Below, one piece after another: positions 1 through 8,109 of a stretch of 64,000 bases of DNA (position 1 is the first letter of the stretch; the number at the start of each line of letters is the position of its first letter). A model generated the notes under the pieces. It ran no database searches, was not told the origin of the DNA, and saw only the letters and a program-made list of their open reading frames with translations. The position numbers and the translations under genes are program-made. The stretch comes from Anaerorhabdus sp964386325 (GTDB lineage: Bacteria > Bacillota_I > Bacilli_A > Erysipelotrichales > Erysipelotrichaceae): NCBI GenBank assembly GCA_964386325.1, contig CAYLQY010000002.1, forward strand, positions 62,001 to 126,000. Direction: 5' to 3'.

Positions 1-447
1 GATGGTTCTATTTATTTAGATGGAAAGCAAGTTAATTTAGAAATTCGTACCAATGAAATATCGATGGGTGCGAGTAATGTTTCTAAGTACCCTTTGGTGC
101 GAGAAGAATTAGTGCGCCGTCAACAAGAGATGGCTAAATCAAAAGGTGTTATTATGGATGGCCGTGATATCGGCACTGTAGTATTAAAAGATGCAGAAGT
201 AAAAATATTCTTAACAGCATCGGCAAAAGCTAGAGCTGAGAGAAGATATAAAGAGAATCTTGAAAAAGGTATTGAGAGCGATTTAGAGGCTCTTACAAAA
301 GAGATTGAAGCACGTGACTATCAAGATAGTCATCGTGAACATAGTCCTTTAAAAAAGGCTGAGGATGCAATTGAAGTAGATTCTTCAAATTTATCAATTG
401 AAGAAGTTGTATCAAAAATTGAAGAAATTGTAAGTAAGAAAATTTAA
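1..447 (+). CDS. cmk: Cytidylate kinase, C-terminal part (cut by window start)
   Basis: The frame is open from the first base, so the gene begins upstream of the window. The visible 148 residues carry the kinase core: GRDIGTVV (substrate and P-loop face), then the LID-like stretch with RAERRYKE and ARDYQDSHREHSPLKKAEDA, which is characteristic of CMP kinase. The enzyme phosphorylates CMP/dCMP with ATP in pyrimidine nucleotide salvage and synthesis. The next gene, der, starts 18 bases downstream; cmk is often near der in Bacillota. An ATG at 64 lies inside the domain and is not the real start. Confidence 0.95.
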   Translation, partial: DGSIYLDGKQVNLEIRTNEISMGASNVSKYPLVREELVRRQQEMAKSKGVIMDGRDIGTVVLKDAEVKIFLTASAKARAERRYKENLEKGIESDLEALTKEIEARDYQDSHREHSPLKKAEDAIEVDSSNLSIEEVVSKIEEIVSKKI

Positions 448-465
448 GGAAATGAGGTATTTGGA

Positions 466-1773
466 ATGATCAATGGGATTGTTGCAATCGTAGGTCGTCC
501 TAATGTGGGAAAATCAACAATCTTTAATCGTTTCATTGGTGAGAGATTATCGATTGTTGAAGATTCACCAGGAGTGACGAGAGATCGTATTTATGGTAAA
601 GGTGAGTGGTTGACTAAAGATTTTAGAGTAATTGATACAGGTGGTATCCAATTACTTGACCAACCATTTCAAGAAGAAATAAAAGCACAAGTAGAAATTG
701 CAATTGAAGAATCAGATGTAATTGTCTTTGTAGTTTCAGGTAAAGAAGGGATTACTTCAGACGATGAATACATTGCGAATATGTTAAAACGTCAAAGTAA
801 GCCAGTTGTTTTAGCTGTAAATAAAATTGATGATTCATCAAAGATTGAAAATATTTATGAGTTTTATAATTTGGGTCTAGGTGATCCATTTGCAATCAGT
901 GGTGTTCATGGTATTGGAATGGGAGATTTACTTGATGAAGTTATCTCATTGTTCCCAGATAAAAAACGTGAAGATTATGAAGGAAGTATTCGATTCGCAT
1001 GTATTGGTCGACCTAATGTAGGAAAATCAAGCATTGTAAATGCTATCCTAAATGAAGAACGTGTTATTGTTAGTGATATTGAAGGTACAACACGTGATGC
1101 AATCGATACACCATTTGTAAAAGATGGTCAAGATTATGTTGTTATTGATACTGCAGGAATACGTAAAAAAGGAAAAGTTTACGAGAATGTTGAAAAATAC
1201 TCAGTTTTGCGTGCATTGTCTGCAATTGAAAGAAGTGATGTTATTCTCTTTGTAATTGATGGTGAGCGTGGTATTCTCGAACAAGATAAGCATGTTGCAG
1301 GATATGCACATGAAGCAGGAAAACCAATTATTATTGTTTATAACAAATGGGATACTGTTGAAAAAGATGATAAAACAATGAATGCATTCATCGAGAAAAT
1401 TCGTCATGAATTCATCTATTTAAGTTATGCACCAATTCTTTTTGTTTCAGCTAAGACTAAACAACGTATTCATGATTTATTACCAATGATTTATGATGTT
1501 TATCAATATAGCCAACTAAGAATTGCGACGAATGTATTAAATGAAGTTGTTATGGATGCACAGTTAATGACACCAGCACCAGCAATTAATGGTAAGCGAC
1601 TTAAGGTGTTATATGCTACGCAAGTTTCTGTAGCACCACCAACCTTTGTATTATCAGTAAATGATCCAGAGTTAATGCATTTTAGTTACAAACGTTATTT
1701 AGAAAATCGTATACGTGAATCATTTGGTTTTGATGGTTCGCCAATACGAATTATCGCAAGAGCAAAAGGATAA
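466..1773 (+). CDS. der: Ribosome biogenesis GTPase Der (EngA)
   Basis: This is a 435-residue protein with two tandem GTPase domains, the hallmark of Der. The first has GRPNVGKST near residue 10 and DSPGVTRD; the second has GRPNVGKSS near residue 183 and DIEGTTRD, DTAGIRKK and NKWD. A C-terminal KH-like domain follows. Der acts in late assembly of the 50S ribosomal subunit. The length is standard. The start ATG lies 5-6 bases after a GAGGT-like site. It lies between cmk and gpsA, a common order in this phylum. Confidence 0.97.
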   Translation: MINGIVAIVGRPNVGKSTIFNRFIGERLSIVEDSPGVTRDRIYGKGEWLTKDFRVIDTGGIQLLDQPFQEEIKAQVEIAIEESDVIVFVVSGKEGITSDDEYIANMLKRQSKPVVLAVNKIDDSSKIENIYEFYNLGLGDPFAISGVHGIGMGDLLDEVISLFPDKKREDYEGSIRFACIGRPNVGKSSIVNAILNEERVIVSDIEGTTRDAIDTPFVKDGQDYVVIDTAGIRKKGKVYENVEKYSVLRALSAIERSDVILFVIDGERGILEQDKHVAGYAHEAGKPIIIVYNKWDTVEKDDKTMNAFIEKIRHEFIYLSYAPILFVSAKTKQRIHDLLPMIYDVYQYSQLRIATNVLNEVVMDAQLMTPAPAINGKRLKVLYATQVSVAPPTFVLSVNDPELMHFSYKRYLENRIRESFGFDGSPIRIIARAKG

Positions 1774-1780
1774 AGATAAA

Positions 1781-2782
1781 ATGAAAGTATGTGTTTTAGG
1801 AAGTGGAAGCTGGGGTACAGCACTAGCTCAAACGTTGGTTGATAACAATGTCAATACAATTATTTGGGGAAAAGATGAGCTAGAAGTAAATGATATTAAT
1901 CAAAATCACAAGATTTCAAAATATTTTGGGGATGAAGTACATTTGAATGAGAATGTGCATGCAACTACAGATATTAACTGTGTTGCAGATGCGGATATAC
2001 TTTTATTAGCGGTTCCTTCAATTGCGATTGAATCAGTATGTAAAATGATTAATCCGCTACTGACTAAAAAAGTTATTGTAATCAATGTGGCGAAAGGGTT
2101 CCACCCTGAAACTCATGAAAGATTATCAATTGTAATTAAACGATTTATGGATGAAGATAAACTTCAAGATGTCGTTTCACTCATTGGTCCATCACATGCA
2201 GAAGAAGTTGTTATTCGTTTGCTTACTACTGTGAATGCAGTATGTGAAAATGAAGAGTCGGCTGTTTTGGTTCAAGAATTATTCTCGAATGATGTATTTA
2301 GAGTATATCGAAATACAGATGTTATAGGTGCTGAGATTGGGGTTGCGTTGAAGAATGTAATGGCAATCGCAAGTGGATGTCTATTTGGTATTAATCAAGG
2401 TGACAATGCCCGTGCTGCCCTTATGACTCGTGGTTTAGCAGAGATGTCACGTTTTGGAATTGCCCAAGGAGGTAAGCCTGAAACATATTTAGGTTTGACT
2501 GGGGTGGGTGATTTAATCGTTACTTGTACTTCTCATCATTCACGTAACTTTCAAGCTGGATTACAAATTGGAAAAGATAATTCTGCTGAACGCTTCTTGG
2601 CTGAAAATGTAAAGACAGTAGAGGGTGTTCGAACAGCGAAAGTTGTTTATGAAGAAGCGCAACGACTAAATATTGATATGCCAATCACAGAGGAAGTATA
2701 TCGTGTTTTGTATGAAGGTAAAAAACCAACAGATGCAATTCGCGATTTAATGAGTCGTGATTTAAAATCTGAAGAAGTATAG
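1781..2782 (+). CDS. gpsA: NAD(P)H-dependent glycerol-3-phosphate dehydrogenase
   Basis: The 333-residue protein opens with the Rossmann motif GSGSWGTALA and carries VAKGF, IGPSHAEEV, GVALKNVMAIASG and GLTGVGDLIVTC, all typical of GpsA. It reduces dihydroxyacetone phosphate to sn-glycerol 3-phosphate for phospholipid synthesis. I chose the ATG at 1781, 7 bases after the der stop, because the Rossmann strand begins there and AAAAGGA (1764-1770) serves as ribosome binding site. An upstream in-frame ATG at 1715 would overlap der and add 22 unrelated residues. A hairpin terminator follows the stop directly. Confidence 0.96.
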   Translation: MKVCVLGSGSWGTALAQTLVDNNVNTIIWGKDELEVNDINQNHKISKYFGDEVHLNENVHATTDINCVADADILLLAVPSIAIESVCKMINPLLTKKVIVINVAKGFHPETHERLSIVIKRFMDEDKLQDVVSLIGPSHAEEVVIRLLTTVNAVCENEESAVLVQELFSNDVFRVYRNTDVIGAEIGVALKNVMAIASGCLFGINQGDNARAALMTRGLAEMSRFGIAQGGKPETYLGLTGVGDLIVTCTSHHSRNFQAGLQIGKDNSAERFLAENVKTVEGVRTAKVVYEEAQRLNIDMPITEEVYRVLYEGKKPTDAIRDLMSRDLKSEEV

Positions 2783-2783
2783 T

Positions 2784-2812
2784 AAAGACTTGAGAATATC
2801 TCAAGTCTTTTT
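2784..2812. terminator. Bidirectional intrinsic terminator between gpsA and the C45 gene
   Basis: A 12-bp perfect stem (AAAGACTTGAGA / TCTCAAGTCTTT) has a 3-base loop, with T-run on the plus side. The convergent genes share it, and the stop codon of the minus-strand gene lies inside the stem. Confidence 0.9.
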
Positions 2813-3814
2813 AAAATTCATTCTAGTATCTTCGAGAAATGTTTTTCTACTTGGGTTTCCTTCAACTCTAAACACTTGTCCATGCTTAACATCATAGATG
2901 CAAGACCAAACAGTATCAGCATTTTTCTTTCTATCATATTGACAAATAAAACCGTATTTACCAGATAGAAGATGTTGTGCAAATGTCAGTGTTTTATTTG
3001 AAGTTTTTTGTAATGCTTCATACATTGTTTGATATCTTAGTACGGCACTCCAATCATCAAAATTAGCGGGCTTATTGTAGGTTGATAACGATTCAGAATT
3101 AAAACTATTGGCGGTGCAAACGAAATCTTCATTTATATTTGGATATAAACATATGACATGATCACAGTTACATTCAATGACAACAATTTTACCAGTTGCA
3201 TCAATTAGAGTATATGTTTGTTGAGAGGCGATTGGAACGGCCTCTAAAAGTTTTATTGCTTCATCAACGTTTTTGCATTTTTCAAGCATCATTCGTAATA
3301 GTAAACCTGCGTTTATTCCGGGTTTTGTTTTAGTAGGGTAAACAAAAGTAAATCCTATAGCAAGTTTGTGTTCGTTCATTCCATCTTCCATCTCAATAAA
3401 TGCAGTTGTATTACCATTAAAGGCATAGCTATCTTTTAGTGAATACAAGCAGTTCATATATAACTTTTCAAGCGAAACAAGAAAGTCGCTATTTCTAGCT
3501 AATAACATTGAATCACCATTGCTAATTGCAAAACACGAGCAATGATGATCAGGTGAGAAACAATACATTGAGCATAATAGTGTCGATAAAAATTCAAAGG
3601 AAATTCCTTGACCGTCTGCCATACCTTTTATTTCATCTAATATTTCAGGATAATGGTGTTGATAGATGGGCAGGCATTCTTTAGTAAATGCAATCATGTT
3701 TTCTGTTATATCAAACGTAGGACATGAGTTAAAAATAATACCATTCTTTTTTAGTGTGCTACCAAATTTAAAACCCGCCTCATAATGAGAGCCTTTCATT
3801 CGTATGTGGTACAT
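2801..3814 (-). CDS. C45-family (acyl-CoA:6-APA acyltransferase-like) Ntn hydrolase
   Basis: This 337-residue protein resembles the C45/linear-amide C-N hydrolase fold. After about 90 residues comes HHCSCFAI, which aligns with the GCTSFA autoprocessing motif. Cys92 is therefore the likely N-terminal nucleophile revealed after self-cleavage. LLARNSDF follows, corresponding to the family's N-x-D segment. Members hydrolyse or transfer acyl groups of amides (isopenicillin N acyltransferase, acid ceramidase-like and bile-salt-hydrolase-like enzymes); the substrate here cannot be read from sequence. No signal peptide is visible, so it is probably cytoplasmic. It has its own promoter and AAAGGAG site. 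Cys94 is an alternative nucleophile. Confidence 0.7.
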   Translation of the reverse strand: MYHIRMKGSHYEAGFKFGSTLKKNGIIFNSCPTFDITENMIAFTKECLPIYQHHYPEILDEIKGMADGQGISFEFLSTLLCSMYCFSPDHHCSCFAISNGDSMLLARNSDFLVSLEKLYMNCLYSLKDSYAFNGNTTAFIEMEDGMNEHKLAIGFTFVYPTKTKPGINAGLLLRMMLEKCKNVDEAIKLLEAVPIASQQTYTLIDATGKIVVIECNCDHVICLYPNINEDFVCTANSFNSESLSTYNKPANFDDWSAVLRYQTMYEALQKTSNKTLTFAQHLLSGKYGFICQYDRKKNADTVWSCIYDVKHGQVFRVEGNPSRKTFLEDTRMNFKKT

Positions 3815-3858
3815 AATAATTTCTCCTTTTATTGGGAGATGACGTCAACTCTACATTG

Positions 3859-3887
3859 AGGATAATTCAATAAAAATTTAATGTCAA
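3859..3887 (-). promoter_or_regulatory. Promoter of the C45-family gene
   Basis: Reading the minus strand, TTGACA (3882-3887) is separated by 17 bases from TATCCT (3859-3864), about 45 bases upstream of the start codon. The -35 is perfect and the -10 is weaker. Confidence 0.6.
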
Positions 3888-3930
3888 TCCTTCAATTTTT
3901 ATTCACATAATTTAAGAAATTCGAAATAAA

Positions 3931-3960
3931 AAAAGAATATGGAAGTACATCCATATTCTT
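3931..3960 (-). terminator. Terminator of the PBP gene
   Basis: An 11-bp stem AAGAATATGGA / TCCATATTCTT with a 6-base loop begins at the PBP stop codon. On the minus strand it is followed by a run of T. Confidence 0.85.
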
Positions 3961-6900
3961 TAGTAAGTTAAATAACCACAAGCTGTATTACTTGTTCCAT
4001 TTTCAGTAGAGAAACCTCCACAAACTTTTATATTTCCATATAAATCACCAGGCCATCCTTGATAGTAACCAGATGTACTTGAGATATTATATAATGGAAC
4101 TTCATCAATATAAACTGTTCCAAAGTAGGAAGCACCAACAGAACCAGAGTGATCGAAGATACATCTTCCAGAAGCTGGAATATAATTTTTACCATCGTTC
4201 AGTGTTAAGTCTTTGACCCCACCAGAACATCCGCCACCACCATACCATGTAACAGAAAGACTACCGTCTTCTAGCATGCCTACACTTATACCACCCAACG
4301 TTAAGTTTGTTGAACCGTAATAGCTTTTTGAGACATCTGTTAAGGCAGGGTGACCTTTACGAATTTCCGCAGTTACTGTTTGATGAGAATCATCTGGATA
4401 TGCGTAAGGATATGAACCTAAGATATAGGTGATATCTTCAATGTCATTTGGTCTTTCGATTGCAGTAGGTTTAGTAGGAGATATTTCTTCAACAGCATCC
4501 AATAACATGACATTGATTTTTCCTGTTAAATTTAATGAACTCTTATAAGCATTAAAGTAAGTTCCTTTATCCTTAATCCCTTTATCATAACCAACCCATA
4601 CAGCATTGGTGTATTGTGTAGTAGAAGAAATCATCCATTTATCTTTAGCGGCACCACGAGGAATATTGAATACTAATCCGTCTTTAGCCCAGTCAGATGT
4701 ACCAGTCTTTGCATACACAGGATAATCGCGTCCTCGACTTAAAACTTGCATATAGTTGAAATATGGACCTTCAACAGCATAATTCATAAGTTCGCTAACA
4801 AGATAAGCAGAACCTGTACTTAAAACTTTAACATTTTGTTGTTCAGGATAAACAACAGTACCATCTTGCAGTACAATTTTTTGAATGGTGTGTGGTTTAT
4901 TGTAAACACCACCATTGATAATCATTGCATGAGCACCAGCCATTTCAAGAACAGTAGTTTCAAAAGTAGAACCACCAATCGCATAACTGATATCAAAGTT
5001 TTCATTTGTCACTTTTGTAAAACCGATTGTATTTAAATATTGAACAATCTTTTCTTTACCAATTTCATCAATAACTTGTTGAAGAGTATCAATAGCAGGG
5101 ATGTTTAGTGATTCACCGAATGCTTGATCAATGATTACATCACCACGATATTTGCCATCAAAGTTTTTCAATACAAGAGAACTTCCACGATAAGTATAAG
5201 GTCTATCCGTTAATACATGTTGACTTGACCAGTATAGATGTTCAAATGCTAAAGCATAAGAGAGGAATGGTTTTACAGCTGAACCTGGTTGTTTGTAACC
5301 AGAGGTAGCACGATTTAATAATCGAGCACCTTCATAGTTTCTACCTCCTCCGATTCCAACAATTGCTCCGGTTCGATTATCCATAGAAATCATAGCCGTT
5401 TGCATTAAATCATCAGGGAAAGGTATATCAGCACTGCCATCTTGAATTGAATCGATAACATCCTGAACTTCAGGAACCATATATGTATAAATAGTCATAC
5501 TATTCAAAGCAGGGTCTTTACCAGTTAACGCTTGAGCTTCTTGGATAACGGCATCAACATAACTTTGATACTGACTTTCGGTACGTGAATAAGTATTTTG
5601 TTCACCGACAAGTAAATCTTCAACTTTAATAGCTTTTGCTAAGTCACATTCATCTTGTGTGATATAGCCGTGATAAACCATCATATCTAATACTTCATTA
5701 CGACGTTGAGTTGCATAATCTAAATAGTAATACGGATTATATTTATTTGGTAAGTTTACAATACCAGCAAGTAATGCTGCTTCGGATAGGTTAATATCAT
5801 TTATATTTTTACCAAAATAATAAAGTGAAGCTTTTTGAACACCACGGATATTTCCACCAAAGTTCAATTTATTTAGATATTTTACAAAAATATCTTTCTT
5901 GTCAAATTTAGTTTCAATACGAAGGGCTAAATATATTTCTTGAACTTTACGATCGATTGATTTTTCAGCAACAGTAGATGCATTGATATCATCAATACTG
6001 AAATAAGTATTTTTAACAAGTTGCATTGTAAAGGTTGAACCACCTTGCGAGAAACTCATTGTTTTTAAGTTTTCAATAAATGCTTTTGTGAAACGAGGTA
6101 AGTCAAATCCAGAGTGAGTAAAGTAACGAGAATCTTCAATTGCGACAAAGGCATCAACAATACTTTCTGGAAGATCATCATAAGTTACATTTTCACGAAG
6201 ATAAGCACCAAGTTCAGTGATAACATCACCATTTGCATCATATACTTTGCTTGATTCAGCCCCAGTAAAATCATTAAGATTAAGTTCTGGGGTATTTGCT
6301 AAAATCTGTGAAATTATACCGATACCGGCTCCACCGATTAATAAACCGATACAAATAATAACGATGATAAATCCTGCGAAAATACGTTTACCAAGTGAAG
6401 CTTTCTTTGGTTTTTCATGTTTTTGTTTTGGTTCAATATCATCACTAATCTTTTTTAGCACAATTGTCTTTTCAAAATCAGATTCATCAAAGTGTATTTT
6501 CTTAGGTTCTTCTACCACAGGTTCAACAGAACTTTCGATTTTTTCAAGAGGAGGTAATGTAACTTCTTTTTTAGTTCTAGAAGGTGAAGGTTTATTCTCA
6601 CTCTTTGGTTTTGTATCCAAAGTTTCTTCGATGATTTTTTCAGTTGTTTTCTCTTTTGTCGGCACTATTTCAGGAATATCTTGAATTGGTTCTGGTTCAG
6701 TGATTTGTGAAGTTGAATGAATATCTTCAGTAGTTTCTTGAACAGAACTATTTTCAACGGTTTCGGTTATGTTTTCAGTCGTAGTACTTTGTTTTGGAGA
6801 GGTATTACGAATCTCTTCAAAAATTTCATCGACAAAATTCGCACCTTGTTCATTTGTGCGTGTTGTATTCTTTGTTTTGTTTTGGTCTTTGACTTTAGGT

Positions 6901-7097
6901 TTCATCGTTTCTTTAGTATCTTTCTCTAAATCTGTATTTAGTAACGCTTTGTCCGCTTTAGCTGTAGATTTTTTGTTAGTTGTAGTAGACTTGGTTTTCG
7001 AATTACTAGAAGATGATTTGGAAGTCTTGGGTTTGGTAGTTTTTTTCTCTTTTTTTGTAGATTTTGTTTCTACGGTCGTGCTATCTTTTTTTGCCAT
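3960..7097 (-). CDS. Class A penicillin-binding protein (PBP1A-like), long
   Basis: This bifunctional peptidoglycan synthase has about 1045 residues. A Lys/Thr/Ser/Glu-rich cytoplasmic tail (about 1-235) precedes one membrane helix (about 237-262). The GT51 glycosyltransferase domain follows, with EDSRYFTHSGFD (Glu321) and QGGSTFTMQLVKN. The transpeptidase has SAVK (Ser606, Lys609), SLN (663-665) and KTGTS (Lys797). After the catalytic domain is an extra region of about 150 residues, rich in Gly, Ser and Tyr, with four cysteines. I chose the ATG at 7097, preceded by GGAGTGAT; the longer frame would run 33 residues into the DegV terminator and coding region. The 235-residue charged tail is unusually long for the family. 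Confidence 0.93.
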   Translation of the reverse strand: MAKKDSTTVETKSTKKEKKTTKPKTSKSSSSNSKTKSTTTNKKSTAKADKALLNTDLEKDTKETMKPKVKDQNKTKNTTRTNEQGANFVDEIFEEIRNTSPKQSTTTENITETVENSSVQETTEDIHSTSQITEPEPIQDIPEIVPTKEKTTEKIIEETLDTKPKSENKPSPSRTKKEVTLPPLEKIESSVEPVVEEPKKIHFDESDFEKTIVLKKISDDIEPKQKHEKPKKASLGKRIFAGFIIVIICIGLLIGGAGIGIISQILANTPELNLNDFTGAESSKVYDANGDVITELGAYLRENVTYDDLPESIVDAFVAIEDSRYFTHSGFDLPRFTKAFIENLKTMSFSQGGSTFTMQLVKNTYFSIDDINASTVAEKSIDRKVQEIYLALRIETKFDKKDIFVKYLNKLNFGGNIRGVQKASLYYFGKNINDINLSEAALLAGIVNLPNKYNPYYYLDYATQRRNEVLDMMVYHGYITQDECDLAKAIKVEDLLVGEQNTYSRTESQYQSYVDAVIQEAQALTGKDPALNSMTIYTYMVPEVQDVIDSIQDGSADIPFPDDLMQTAMISMDNRTGAIVGIGGGRNYEGARLLNRATSGYKQPGSAVKPFLSYALAFEHLYWSSQHVLTDRPYTYRGSSLVLKNFDGKYRGDVIIDQAFGESLNIPAIDTLQQVIDEIGKEKIVQYLNTIGFTKVTNENFDISYAIGGSTFETTVLEMAGAHAMIINGGVYNKPHTIQKIVLQDGTVVYPEQQNVKVLSTGSAYLVSELMNYAVEGPYFNYMQVLSRGRDYPVYAKTGTSDWAKDGLVFNIPRGAAKDKWMISSTTQYTNAVWVGYDKGIKDKGTYFNAYKSSLNLTGKINVMLLDAVEEISPTKPTAIERPNDIEDITYILGSYPYAYPDDSHQTVTAEIRKGHPALTDVSKSYYGSTNLTLGGISVGMLEDGSLSVTWYGGGGCSGGVKDLTLNDGKNYIPASGRCIFDHSGSVGASYFGTVYIDEVPLYNISSTSGYYQGWPGDLYGNIKVCGGFSTENGTSNTACGYLTY

Positions 7098-7123
7098 TTT
7101 ATCACTCCAACTGTCCGCATATA

Positions 7124-7132
7124 ATTTTACCA
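7124..7132 (-). promoter_or_regulatory. Extended -10 element ahead of the PBP gene
   Basis: On the minus strand TGGTAAAAT matches an extended -10 between the DegV terminator and the PBP start. No good -35 is seen, so PBP may also depend on readthrough. Confidence 0.4.
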
Positions 7133-7133
7133 T

Positions 7134-7174
7134 AAAAAAAGCAAAATTAATGTGAAATTCTCTTAATTTTGCTT
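7134..7174 (-). terminator. Terminator of the DegV gene
   Basis: A 12-bp stem AAGCAAAATTAA / TTAATTTTGCTT with a 12-base loop is followed on the minus strand by seven T. The DegV stop codon forms the first bases of the stem. Confidence 0.8.
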
Positions 7175-8011
7175 GAAATATTGAATTGCTTTGCATCCTA
7201 AACCAGTATGAGCAGCTACAACATTACATAATGGAATAATGGTAGGGTTTACATTGTGAAAATTTTCGATTATTGAATTAGCTAGCTCATGTGCACCTTG
7301 TTCATCATCGACATGAGCAACCACAATATCATAGGTTGAATCTACACCATCACTCTTCATTTGTTCGATAACTTGTGCTACAGCTTTTGAATAAGTTCTA
7401 ACTTTAGCTAGAATATCAATTTTACCATTTGTTTTTTGATTGATTGCTAGGACAGGTTGTATTTTTAATAACCCAGCAACAGTTGCCGCAAGTGGTGTAA
7501 GCCGTCCACCACGTTTTAAATGTTGTAAGTCGGTTGGAATGAGCAGGGTATTACATGACTTAATGATATTTTCTATTCTTGTTTGAATAATATCAAAAGC
7601 GATATTCTCACCCATCCATTTTTTTATTAGTTTTATACATGTTTCTTGAACAACAGCAGTAACATGTGTATCAAAACAAATACATTGAATATTGTATTGT
7701 TTTGCGAAACTTTGAATTGTAGACATTGTACCAGATAAACCATTACAAATAGGAACAGCAATAATTTGATTAATATTTGCTTGTTTGCATTCCTCAAACA
7801 ATTCTACTATTTTTCCAGTAGCTGGTTGTGATGTTTTGAGTACTTTTTTTTCTTTGAGTAGATCAATGCACTCTTGAGTAGATAATTCTTCCATATCATT
7901 GTAGTTTGTTGTTTCAACACTGACTTGAAGAGGGAGACTAATAATGTCTTCGCTTTGCAATGCTTCACAATTTTTACCAGTTCCACTATCTGTTAGATAT
8001 ACGATTTTCAT
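7163..8011 (-). CDS. DegV family fatty-acid-binding protein
   Basis: This 282-residue protein has the DegV (EDD) pattern: an N-terminal YLTDSGTG strand, TSQPATGKIVELFEE, then PICNGLSGT and a DTHVTAV segment followed by LKRGGRL. The family binds a fatty acid in a buried cleft. Some members (FakB) present it to FakA for phosphorylation. A fakA gene is present at 29384, so a FakB role is possible but not proven. The ATG at 8011 follows GAGAGGTGAAAT. The gene is monocistronic, with its own promoter and terminator. Confidence 0.85.
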   Translation of the reverse strand: MKIVYLTDSGTGKNCEALQSEDIISLPLQVSVETTNYNDMEELSTQECIDLLKEKKVLKTSQPATGKIVELFEECKQANINQIIAVPICNGLSGTMSTIQSFAKQYNIQCICFDTHVTAVVQETCIKLIKKWMGENIAFDIIQTRIENIIKSCNTLLIPTDLQHLKRGGRLTPLAATVAGLLKIQPVLAINQKTNGKIDILAKVRTYSKAVAQVIEQMKSDGVDSTYDIVVAHVDDEQGAHELANSIIENFHNVNPTIIPLCNVVAAHTGLGCKAIQYFKQN

Positions 8012-8029
8012 ATTTCACCTCTCAACAAT

Positions 8030-8057
8030 ATTTTAAACGGAAGAAATTAAATGTAAA
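8030..8057 (-). promoter_or_regulatory. Promoter of the DegV gene
   Basis: Minus strand: TTTACA (8052-8057), 16-base spacer, TAAAAT (8030-8035). The start codon lies about 20 bases downstream. Confidence 0.5.
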
Positions 8058-8062
8058 TGAAT

Positions 8063-8091
8063 TTTATAAAAAATGGGTAGTATGTTAGAAT
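8063..8091 (+). promoter_or_regulatory. Promoter of dnaE
   Basis: An extended -10 (TGTTAGAAT, 8083-8091) stands 19 bases before the dnaE start. A weak TTTATA at 8063-8068 gives a 17-base spacing. It is divergent from the DegV promoter. Confidence 0.45.
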
Positions 8092-8109
8092 AAGCATGAG
8101 GTAACTAAA

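Noticed and set aside
3840..3847. TGACGTCA palindrome in the C45 leader
   Set aside because: An 8-base palindrome is expected by chance and no second copy was seen nearby.
6217..7155. Long open frames opposite the N-terminal tail of the PBP gene
   Set aside because: They are complements of a low-complexity Lys/Thr/Ser/Glu tail, giving Phe/Ser/Val-rich nonsense without ribosome binding sites.
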